From: Ilyomonas sp965219515
GTDB lineage: Bacteria > Bacteroidota > Bacteroidia > Chitinophagales > Chitinophagaceae
Length of the DNA: 64,000 nucleotides
NCBI GenBank assembly: GCA_965219515.1
Contig: OZ244776.1
Span: 558,001 to 622,000 of the forward strand
Reading direction: 5' to 3'
Part shown: positions 55,482-64,000 of the stretch, one piece after another
Layout: every line of letters begins with the position of its first letter
Position numbering within the stretch: the first letter of the stretch is position 1
The notes under the pieces: model-generated
What the model was told of the DNA's origin: nothing
What the model saw: only the letters and a program-made list of their open reading frames with translations
Databases searched by the model: none
Position numbers and translations under genes: made by a program

Positions 55482-56399
55482 TTATGCTTCCTGCGTTACA
55501 TTTAAATAATAAAAAACCGGACTTCGTAAAAGCACCTGCCACGCATCTTTAACCAAACCGTTGGTCAGCAGTCTGGCGGCCAGCCTGTGCAATTCCGTAT
55601 TCATTTTTTCTGCATTGCTTTTATACTGTTTCAAAATAAATATCATTGCCATATTATTGAATAAATCATCCCGATCGGGAATCAGTTCAACATTGGCAAG
55701 CTGAGCCAACTGATTGCCGGATAAAACGCCGCTGTAAAGAACAGAAGGCGGCAGATTATCAAACCCGATTCCCAGCTTTGTGTTTGGTCTGGTTACTGTA
55801 AATATGTTGGTCTCATCTGTTTTGGTGTACCAGTTTCCGCCAAGCTTTGCCGTATGATTAATTTTTATCTGGTCTATCATTGTGCCTTCTTCATTCAAAA
55901 TGCTGTCGCTGATGTGCATATACAGCACTTCGCAAATTACCAGGTTACCCGCACCGGCTTCGTTGCCCAATGTTTTTACTTCAATTACGTTACATTCTAA
56001 TTGTACAGGACTTTCTTTTACCAGCGGCGGTTGAATATGAACCGCTTTTACCTGCGTAAAGCCGGCTTTTATAAATTCATCTGTGCCTTTCGGATACTCG
56101 CAGCTCGCCAGCGATACCTGCTGCACCATACTATTTGTTACAATGTTGATAGAAGCCTCGGGCACTTCCTGTATATTTTCTAACGTATGCTTGTTGGTAT
56201 TATCTCTTACTCTACGTGAAGAAGAAAAAATTACGATAGGCGGATTAACGGAAAAAAGATTGAAATAGCTGAACGGAGCAAGGTTTACACTGCCATTTTT
56301 ATCAACTGTACTTACAAAAGCGATGGGGCGCGGACCAATGGCATGATTCAAAAAATCCTGCCTTTCTTTTATTGATGTGTTTTGTAAGTTAATGACCAT
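55482..56399 (-). CDS. Flavin reductase family protein
   Basis: The 305-residue protein has the flavin-reductase-like split-barrel domain over about residues 15-200, with IGPRPIAFVSTVDKNGSVNLAPFSYF and SSSRRVRDNTNKHTLEN. It may bind FMN. It lies between phhA and fahA on the same strand, so a role in aromatic catabolism is likely, but the reaction is unknown. A compact structured RNA lies 36 bases before its start. Confidence 0.85.
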   Translation of the reverse strand: MVINLQNTSIKERQDFLNHAIGPRPIAFVSTVDKNGSVNLAPFSYFNLFSVNPPIVIFSSSRRVRDNTNKHTLENIQEVPEASINIVTNSMVQQVSLASCEYPKGTDEFIKAGFTQVKAVHIQPPLVKESPVQLECNVIEVKTLGNEAGAGNLVICEVLYMHISDSILNEEGTMIDQIKINHTAKLGGNWYTKTDETNIFTVTRPNTKLGIGFDNLPPSVLYSGVLSGNQLAQLANVELIPDRDDLFNNMAMIFILKQYKSNAEKMNTELHRLAARLLTNGLVKDAWQVLLRSPVFYYLNVTQEA

Positions 56400-56435
56400 G
56401 ATCTTAATTTTTTATGCAGAGATTGTAAGTACAGC

Positions 56436-56538
56436 GTAACCTGAATTTCATCACATTTCGGCGGGTAGGGACACATCGCCGGTAGCTGCTACCTGATGAT
56501 GCCCTCACCATCCGGAATATTCAACTTATTTAGGTTAC
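56436..56538 (-). ncRNA. Candidate structured leader RNA before the flavin reductase gene
   Basis: The 103-base element is closed by a perfect 7-bp stem (GTAACCT with AGGTTAC). Inside it, on the minus strand, further helices can form: GAAT/ATTC, CGG/CCG, GGTGAGGG/CCCTACC (one bulge), CATC/GATG and a GGTAG-CAG-CTACC hairpin. The core matches none of the riboswitch classes checked by memory. It could be a leader RNA; the strand is inferred from the gene it precedes. Confidence 0.5.
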
Positions 56539-56615
56539 AAAGTAGTAAGGCACAAAAACTTTATTTCCTGTTGTATAAAATATTTATTCAACACCATTAA
56601 ATTCTCTTTATAACT

Positions 56616-57626
56616 TCACAGCTGATTCTTTTTCTTTAATATCGAAAAATCACTTTCATCTTTTACAATCGTGTTTTGTAACACACCTACACCTTCTATT
56701 TCCATTTCAATTATATCGCCTTCCGATAACCATTGTTCTTTGTAGTTGGCGTCGCTCAGTTTGCCGGTGCCGTTCAATTCTAAAAAACATCCTGTGCCCA
56801 CAGTGCCGCTGCCAATGATATCGCCCGGATGAAGCATTACCCCATAACTGCACCGTTCAATAATTTCGGCAAACGTCCAATGCATATCACTCATGTTTCC
56901 TTCACTAACCTGTTTGCCGTTGACAGAACAAGTCATTTTTACATTCCAGCTTATGCCGGTATGGTTTTCTTTAGCCGCCACTTCATAAAGTTTCAGCTCA
57001 TCTAATGTAACCAGACAAGGGCCTACGGTGGTGGCAAAGTCTTTGCCTTTGGCAGGGCCTAAGTTCAGCATCATTTCTTCCCTTTGCAAGGTGCGTGCGC
57101 TCAGGTCGTTCATAATCATAAGACCGCCGATATAATTATCGGCTTCTTCCGCTTTTATATTTCTTCCGCTTCGGCAAATCACAATGGCAGCTTCCAGCTC
57201 AAAATCAAGCTTCTGAAAATGGTCGGGCATACAAACAACATCTCCTGCGCCTTGTACACTGTTATGGTTGGTAAAATAAAATACCGGATACTGGTCAAAT
57301 TCGGGAATCATAGCTACGCCGCGATTTTTACGCGCTGCCGCTACGTGCTGACGAAACGCATACCCATCGCGGCAAGATGCCGGAAACGGAACGGGAGATA
57401 ATAGCTTTACATCATTCAATGTAATATTGTTACCATCACTCAGATTTCCTTCGCGTATGGCTTGCTCGGTTTGCTGCGCAATGGGAAACATATCGTCCCA
57501 AAAATTCAGCATCATGCTCATTGTTGAAGGAAGTTCGGGGTTCATTAAATCGCAGTCGAACAAATAACCATCAATCAGAAAAGCAAGCTGCTCGGTATCG
57601 TTATGTAAGTATGATACAAATTTCAT
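56616..57626 (-). CDS. Fumarylacetoacetate hydrolase family protein
   Basis: The 336-residue protein has the FAH fold: a C-terminal domain with the metal ligands in FDCDLMNPELP, LDFELEAAIVICRSGRN and LMIMNDLSARTLQREEM, and GDIIGSGTVGTGCFLE. With hppD and hmgA beside it, it is expected to split fumarylacetoacetate into fumarate and acetoacetate. It is not identical in layout to animal FAH, so other substrates cannot be excluded. Confidence 0.87.
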   Translation of the reverse strand: MKFVSYLHNDTEQLAFLIDGYLFDCDLMNPELPSTMSMMLNFWDDMFPIAQQTEQAIREGNLSDGNNITLNDVKLLSPVPFPASCRDGYAFRQHVAAARKNRGVAMIPEFDQYPVFYFTNHNSVQGAGDVVCMPDHFQKLDFELEAAIVICRSGRNIKAEEADNYIGGLMIMNDLSARTLQREEMMLNLGPAKGKDFATTVGPCLVTLDELKLYEVAAKENHTGISWNVKMTCSVNGKQVSEGNMSDMHWTFAEIIERCSYGVMLHPGDIIGSGTVGTGCFLELNGTGKLSDANYKEQWLSEGDIIEMEIEGVGVLQNTIVKDESDFSILKKKNQL

Positions 57627-57688
57627 AAAACGTTATCCTGTCTTTTTTTACGGGTAAAAAAGAAATAGAAAATATTAATGAAGTTGAC

Positions 57689-58828
57689 TTATAAATTTCC
57701 TCGCAATGATTGTTCCCTTTCAATAGCTTCAAATAAAGCTTTGAAATTGCCTTTACCAAAGCTTTTTGCGCCTTTGCGCTGAATGATTTCAAAGAATAAA
57801 GTCGGTCTGTCTTCCACCGGTTTGGTAAAGATTTGCAACAGGTATCCTTCTTCATCTCTGTCAACCAAAATGCCTAACTCTTTTAAAGGCGCTATGTCTT
57901 CATCAATATTTCCTACTCTGTCTGTCAATTCATCGTAATAAGATAACGGAACTTTTAAAAACTCAATGCCCCGGCTTTGCAATGCGGTTACGGTTTCAAC
58001 AATATTTGCTGTTGCCAATGCCACGTGCTGTACGCCTTCACCGTTATAATATTCTAAATATTCTTCTATCTGCGATTTCTTTTTGCCCTCTGCCGGCTCG
58101 TTTATCGGAAACTTTACAAATCCGTTTCCATTGCTCATAACCTTGCTCATCAATGCCGAATATTCGGTAGAAATATCAGTATCATCAAAGGTTAATATAT
58201 TGCGGAAGCCCATTACTTTTTCATAAAAATTTACCCAGCGGTTCATTTGGTTCCAGCCAACGTTTCCCACACAATGATCAACATACAGCAAACCCGTTCC
58301 CGTTGGATTATAATTTGATTTCCATGTAATAAAACCGGGTAAAAAAGCCCCGTCATAATTGGTTCTTTCAATAAAAAGATGAACCGTATCGCCGTAAGTA
58401 TGAATGCCGCTCATTTTTACTTCGCCGTCTCCATCCTGCAATACCACAGGATCTAAATAAGGTTTTGCACCGCGCAGCGTGGTTTGATGCCATGCATCGG
58501 TTGCATTATCTACACGTAAGGCAAGGTGTTTTATGCCGTCGCCGTGCTTTTGCACATGTAATGCTATTTCGTTATCATTTTGCAGAGATGTGGTAAAAAC
58601 GAAGGTGAGCTTGTTTTGCCTGATGGCGTAGCTCGCCCTGTCTTTCATTCCTGTTTCAGGACCTGCGTAAGCCAGGCTCTGAAAGCCAAAAGCGGTTTTA
58701 TAAAAGTGCGCCGCCTGTTTGGCATTGCCTACATAAAATTCTACATAATCGGTGCCTTGCAAAGGCAGGAAATCTGTGTACTTATTTTTTTGTTGCGTTC
58801 TTTCAGGCGCCTGTATATCGGTAAACAT
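57689..58828 (-). CDS. hpd: 4-Hydroxyphenylpyruvate dioxygenase
   Basis: HPPD turns 4-hydroxyphenylpyruvate into homogentisate. The 379-residue protein has two vicinal-oxygen-chelate domains with the iron ligands His in YVDHCVGNV, His in GVQHVALAT and Glu in FFEIIQRKG. The start MFTDIQAPERT at 58828 was preferred over 58891 because it begins near the usual N-terminus. A TACTTTTG box at 59029-59036 would give a leader of about 190 bases. Divergent from hmgA. Confidence 0.94.
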   Translation of the reverse strand: MFTDIQAPERTQQKNKYTDFLPLQGTDYVEFYVGNAKQAAHFYKTAFGFQSLAYAGPETGMKDRASYAIRQNKLTFVFTTSLQNDNEIALHVQKHGDGIKHLALRVDNATDAWHQTTLRGAKPYLDPVVLQDGDGEVKMSGIHTYGDTVHLFIERTNYDGAFLPGFITWKSNYNPTGTGLLYVDHCVGNVGWNQMNRWVNFYEKVMGFRNILTFDDTDISTEYSALMSKVMSNGNGFVKFPINEPAEGKKKSQIEEYLEYYNGEGVQHVALATANIVETVTALQSRGIEFLKVPLSYYDELTDRVGNIDEDIAPLKELGILVDRDEEGYLLQIFTKPVEDRPTLFFEIIQRKGAKSFGKGNFKALFEAIEREQSLRGNL

Positions 58829-59237
58829 AACTATATAATATTGATGATGGTTAGTTGTTAATTGAATAAAACTGCATGGCAAAATTGTCAATCAAAAAAA
58901 TGTTTTTACATGATTTGATCTACAATATCAATTAACAAAAACTATCTGTGGCAAGCGCTTCGAGCAGACAGATATATAAATTGCAATCGTTGAAAAAAAT
59001 TTTATGAGCGTAATCAGGACGCATAAGGCAAAAGTAAAAAACTTATTCAGAAAACTAACAGTTATTAGTTTTTATAAAAATCTTTATTATTTCTTTTTAC
59101 TTTTATCGTGTAAAACGATGGCAGTTTTTTAAATAATAACATCTGTTGTAAAAGAATTTATTCCAAACCATTCAGTGAATGATTGGGAATTTAAGTAGAA
59201 CAAATCGTACATCTCACATCTAAAATCTTACATTATT
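58829..59237. promoter_or_regulatory. Divergent hpd-hmgA control region
   Basis: This 409-base region holds no gene. It contains a minus-strand TACTTTTG box (59029-59036), an 11-base perfect inverted repeat (58855-58865 with 58928-58938), an 8-base hairpin (59051-59058 with 59065-59072) and a 31-base near-perfect palindrome (59160-59190) nearest hmgA. Confidence 0.6.
59160..59190. promoter_or_regulatory. Near-perfect 31-bp palindrome before hmgA, candidate operator
   Basis: The arms ATTCCAAACCATTCA and TGAATGATTGGGAAT match at 13 of 15 positions as reverse complements around a central G. It lies 47 bases before the hmgA ATG. It is a good candidate for a dimeric regulator site. Confidence 0.6.
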
Positions 59238-60395
59238 ATGGCTCATTATACTTCGCTTGGTTCTTTTCCGCATAAGCGTCATACGCAGTTTCGCAAGCCC
59301 GACGGAACATTATATTCCGAACAATTGTTTTCAACGGAAGGTTTTAGCAACGATTCTTCTTTGCTCTATCATTTACATCCGCCAACCGGCATTATTAGAA
59401 CCGATGCGCCCGTTTCTGTTGCACCGGTTGTCTCTGAAGAAAAAATGCTGAAGCACCGTAGTTTTGAAGGATTTAATGTGCAGCCGCAGAAAGATTATCT
59501 GCAAAGCAGGAAAGCGGTATTGGTAAATAGCGATTGCCACATCAGCCTTGCTGCGCCGCAGCAAAGTCTTACCGATTATTTTTATAAGAATGCCGATGCC
59601 GATGAACTTATTTTTATACATCAGGGAAGCGGACATTTGAATACGCAATATGGCGAATTATCATTTTCTTATGGGGATTACATTAGTATTCCGCGCGGCA
59701 CCATTTATCAAATCCGGTTTGAAGAAAATGATAATCGTTTATTGATTGTTGAATCTTTCTCGCCCATCCGTTATCCCAAAAAATACCTAAGTAAATATGG
59801 ACAATTGTTAGAGCACTCGCCTTATTGTGAGCGTGACATTCGTACACCGCAGAATCTACAAACAATAGAAGAAAAAGGCGATTTTATAATTCAGACAAAA
59901 AAGAAAGGCGTGCTATACGGTTTGCATTATGGGCATCATCCCTTTGATGTGATCGGCTGGGATGGATGCTGCTACCCGTTTATCCTTAGCATACACGATT
60001 TTGAACCTATAACCGGCCGGGTGCATCAGCCGCCGCCGGCGCATCAGACTTTTGAAGCGAATAACTTTGTCGTATGTTCTTTTGTGCCGCGCCTTTTCGA
60101 TTATCATCCGCTTTCTATTCCGGCGCCTTACAATCACAGCAACATTGACAGCGATGAAGTACTGTATTATGTAGATGGAGATTTCATGAGCCGTAAAAAT
60201 GTAACGCGCGGCATGATAACGCTTCATCCGGCAGGCATACCTCATGGCCCGCATCCTGGTTTGGCAGAAAAAAGCATTGGTGCCAAAGAAACCAAAGAAT
60301 TGGCGGTGATGATAGACACTTTTCATCCGCTAATGCTAACGCAGCAGGCATTGGAGATTGAAAATGACAATTATACAATGAGCTGGATTGAGTGA
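59238..60395 (+). CDS. hmgA: Homogentisate 1,2-dioxygenase
   Basis: HmgA opens the aromatic ring of homogentisate to maleylacetoacetate. The 385-residue cupin-like enzyme has the N-terminal YTSLGSFPHKRHTQFRKPDG, a central SFSYGDYISIPRGTIYQIRF and the C-terminal iron-site region ITLHPAGIPHGPHPG. It is somewhat shorter than the classical enzyme (about 430-445 residues). It is divergent from hpd and stands immediately before the rRNA operon region. Confidence 0.92.
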   Translation: MAHYTSLGSFPHKRHTQFRKPDGTLYSEQLFSTEGFSNDSSLLYHLHPPTGIIRTDAPVSVAPVVSEEKMLKHRSFEGFNVQPQKDYLQSRKAVLVNSDCHISLAAPQQSLTDYFYKNADADELIFIHQGSGHLNTQYGELSFSYGDYISIPRGTIYQIRFEENDNRLLIVESFSPIRYPKKYLSKYGQLLEHSPYCERDIRTPQNLQTIEEKGDFIIQTKKKGVLYGLHYGHHPFDVIGWDGCCYPFILSIHDFEPITGRVHQPPPAHQTFEANNFVVCSFVPRLFDYHPLSIPAPYNHSNIDSDEVLYYVDGDFMSRKNVTRGMITLHPAGIPHGPHPGLAEKSIGAKETKELAVMIDTFHPLMLTQQALEIENDNYTMSWIE

Positions 60396-61211
60396 CTGAA
60401 TTTCATTTTCTTATATGGTTAGTTTGTGTAAATCCGCATGGGACAGGCAAGCATTTGATCATAAAATTCAACTAAAAATTTAGTTTATCAAGCAACAAAT
60501 GCGCAGCATTTTGAAACTTGCAGAATTTTAGCTTAAAGAAGATGTGTTGTTAAAAAAATAAAAAAAGCCGTAAACCTTTGCAATAATGTTTGCCCGTTTA
60601 AAAAGCGTATTTATATTTGCACCCCCGATAAGCAAAAAAGAGAAGTTCTTTTAAAATAAAAGTAAAAGTCAGGCAGAAAGATTTGTTCTGTTTTAGTAAT
60701 AGTTCCTCTACTTTTTCAGACTGGTTTTCCAGAAGATTTATAAAAAAATCTTCAAAAAAATTTTTAAAGAAAAGTTTGGCTGATAAACGCTGCGACATTA
60801 CTTTTGCACCCCGCTTTATAAAGTGATTAAGTTCTTTAAAAACGTGAGAAATAAAAAAAAATGAGTTTGCTCTTTATCATTTTTTTACCAGATTTATCAA
60901 GAAATAAATTTGGTGGTTTAAAGAAAGATTTTACCTTTGCAACCCCAAACAAAAACATACGGTCTTAAAGACCAACAGTTCTTACAAAATAATTAAATGA
61001 GGCATAAGGCCTGAAGGTTCAAAACCTTATCATTTACAGTATCTGATTCAAGTAATTGATGACGATAAAGATCTTTGAAAGATTGGAAACAACAGTACGT
61101 AATTTTAGAATTATACATTCTTAACTACGGTAAGTTTTAAACGTAACAACAAAATTAAATCAGACGTTAATTTCATTTAATTTGAGATTATAGTCAGATC
61201 AAACATCATTT
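60396..61211 (+). promoter_or_regulatory. rRNA operon leader with three tandem promoters
   Basis: About 0.8 kb without a gene. Three elements fit the Bacteroidota consensus: TTTG/TATATTTG (60589-60592, 60612-60619, spacer 19), TTTG/TACTTTTG (60775-60778, 60799-60806, spacer 20) and TTTG/TACCTTTG (60909-60912, 60932-60939, spacer 19). Each is followed by a G/C-A-C-C run. They give strong, growth-linked expression of the rRNA genes. Confidence 0.85.
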
Positions 61212-62737
<1,526 letters not shown>

Positions 62738-62831
62738 TTAGAGTACAGTTTACTACTTGTTCTGTTGTTTCCAATTCTTTTAAATTATTATTTAGAAAAA
62801 GTTCTTTGCCTTTTTATTATTGACCCGTTTC

Positions 62832-62905
62832 AGACCCGTAGCTCAGTTGGTTAGAGCGCTACACTGATAATGTAGAGGTCACCAGTTCAACTCTGGTCGG
62901 GTCTA
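62832..62905 (+). tRNA. tRNA-Ile (anticodon GAT)
   Basis: Acceptor arms AGACCCG and CGGGTCT pair fully, the anticodon loop is CTGATAA with GAT, and the T arm has GTTCAAC. The CCA end is not encoded. It lies in the 16S-23S spacer. Confidence 0.97.
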
Positions 62906-62959
62906 CTAATAATAAGCTATAAGCTATTAGCTTTTGCCCGCAATTCAAAGTCAAATTAT

Positions 62960-63032
62960 GGGGGATTAGCTCAGCTGATAGAGCACCTGCTTTGCACGCA
63001 GGGGGTCAACGGTTTGAATCCGTTATCCTCCA
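62960..63032 (+). tRNA. tRNA-Ala (anticodon TGC)
   Basis: The acceptor stem GGGGGAT pairs with ATCCTCC (one G-T pair), and the anticodon loop TTTGCAC holds TGC. It follows tRNA-Ile in the spacer. No CCA is encoded. Confidence 0.97.
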
Positions 63033-63215
63033 CTTATTTAAGTTCTTTGGTTTATGATGTTGACTTCGGGTCTGCAGATTCATTATCTGAACATCAACAT
63101 AATCTTTTACAATGAAGTAAACAGGTTTTAGTTCTTTGACATATTGGGAAAGCGAATTATAAATTAATAAGCAAATAGTTTAGTGGTGGTAACATCACTA
63201 CAATTTCAAACTTTT

Positions 63216-64000
63216 TTAAAGCAACATAAGGGCGCATGGTGGATGCCTTGGGTCTGAGAGGCGACGAAGGACGTGGTAAGCTGCGATAAGCTTGGGAAAG
63301 CTGCACACGAGCATTATATCCCAGGATTTCCGAATGAGACAACTCACTATATTGAAGATATAGTATCACGTCACAAGCGTGAAGCCAACCCGGAGAACTG
63401 AAACATCTAAGTAACCGGTGGAAAAGAAAATAATAATGATTCCCTGAGTAGTGGCGAGCGAAATGGGAAAAGCCTAAACTTAGGCGGCGTGCCGCTTAAG
63501 GGTTGTAGGACTGCATTTAGAAACTGTTATCAAGTTGAATCTTCTGGAAAGTAGAGCCATAGCGGGTGATAGCCCCGTAAGCACAAATTAACAGCGACGA
63601 GCAGTATCCTGAGTAGTGCGGGACCGGAGAAATCTTGCATGAATCTGCCAGCACCATCTGGTAAGGCTAAATACTCCTCAGACACCGATAGTGAACCAGT
63701 ACCGTAAGGGAAAGGTGAAAAGCACCCCGAACAGGGGAGTGAAATAGTACCTGAAACCGTGCGCCTACAAGCGGTCGGAGCCTTAATAGCAATATTACAG
63801 GTGACGGCGTGCCTTTTGCATAATGAGCCTACGAGTTACTCCTCACTGGCAAGGTTAAGTTCTTATTTAACGGAGCCGTAGCGAAAGCAAGTCCAAATAG
63901 GGCGTTTAGTCAGTGGGGGTAGACGCGAAACTTTGTGATCTATCCATGAGCAGGTTGAAGGTGTGGTAACACATACTGGAGGACCGAACCCATTGACGTT
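63216..64000 (+). rRNA. rrl: 23S ribosomal RNA (5' part, cut by window end)
   Basis: The start is placed by the conserved GGTGGATGCCTTGG block near 63238. Typical segments follow, such as GAACTGAAACATCTAAGTA and GGGGAGTGAAATAGTACCTGAAACCGT. The gene continues past base 64000. The 5' end is approximate. Confidence 0.95.

Noticed and set aside
60598..60798. 66-codon frame on the minus strand in the rRNA leader
   Set aside because: It overlaps the promoter region, has AT-rich low-complexity codons and no family pattern.

Overview
The window is about 64 kb of chromosome from a member of the Bacteroidota, most likely the family Chitinophagaceae. The evidence is a SusC/SusD pair, the gliding lipoprotein GldH, proteins with type IX secretion C-terminal signals, a sphingolipid-type serine palmitoyltransferase, A-rich start regions in place of Shine-Dalgarno sites, promoters of the TTTG-N19/21-TAnnTTTG type, and the 16S rRNA. 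No prophage, CRISPR array or plasmid backbone was seen. The accessory DNA is two insertion sequences and three toxin-antitoxin-type modules.

Layout. 1-3.3 kb: end of a MORN/YwqK-like gene, then pnp and rpsO. 3.3-8.4 kb: a thioredoxin-like protein, a VWA protein and a MoxR-type AAA+ ATPase with a VapBC-like module between them, a cupin and an MNT nucleotidyltransferase. 8.4-9.7 kb: a HEPN gene broken by a 900-bp IS5-family element. 9.7-13.5 kb: the N-terminal half of carbamoyl-phosphate synthase (carB), a Uma2-type protein, YicC and GldH. 13.6-25.7 kb: SusC, SusD, a T9SS type-B protein, a large FG-GAP/UnbV lipoprotein and two hypotheticals. 25.7-30.1 kb: a tiny Shine-Dalgarno-led ORF with hairpins, then GSCFA, HMG-CoA lyase, RlmB and a T9SS type-A protein. 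30.1-38.3 kb: an IS903-like element, murQ and a MurK-like kinase, S41 protease, KAS III, ROK kinase and a FucP-type transporter. 38.5-45.0 kb: a flippase-like protein and a GT2, a dead YoeB-type toxin with its antitoxin, and the methionine genes hom-metX-metY under a SAM-I riboswitch. 45.0-53.2 kb: serine palmitoyltransferase, an amylase, cysteine desulfurase, RluD and a CNNM/CorC protein. 53.5-60.4 kb: an exported Dps and a phenylalanine/tyrosine degradation cluster. 60.5-64 kb: an rRNA operon with three tandem promoters, 16S, tRNA-Ile, tRNA-Ala and the start of 23S.

How the genes work together. PhhA and PhhB convert phenylalanine to tyrosine. HPPD, HmgA and an FAH-type hydrolase then take the ring down to fumarate and acetoacetate. 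No tyrosine aminotransferase or maleylacetoacetate isomerase is present, so those steps are encoded elsewhere or bypassed. MetY, MetX and homoserine dehydrogenase form a co-directional set behind a riboswitch with its own terminator. The MurK-like kinase and MurQ would salvage MurNAc, with a ROK sugar kinase and a sugar permease nearby.

The most noteworthy observations are a compact, apparently unassigned structured RNA just upstream of a flavin reductase (56436-56538), a near-perfect 31-bp palindrome before hmgA, two toxin genes inactivated while their antitoxins stay open, a CarB that stops at its internal domain boundary, and a Dps with a signal peptide.
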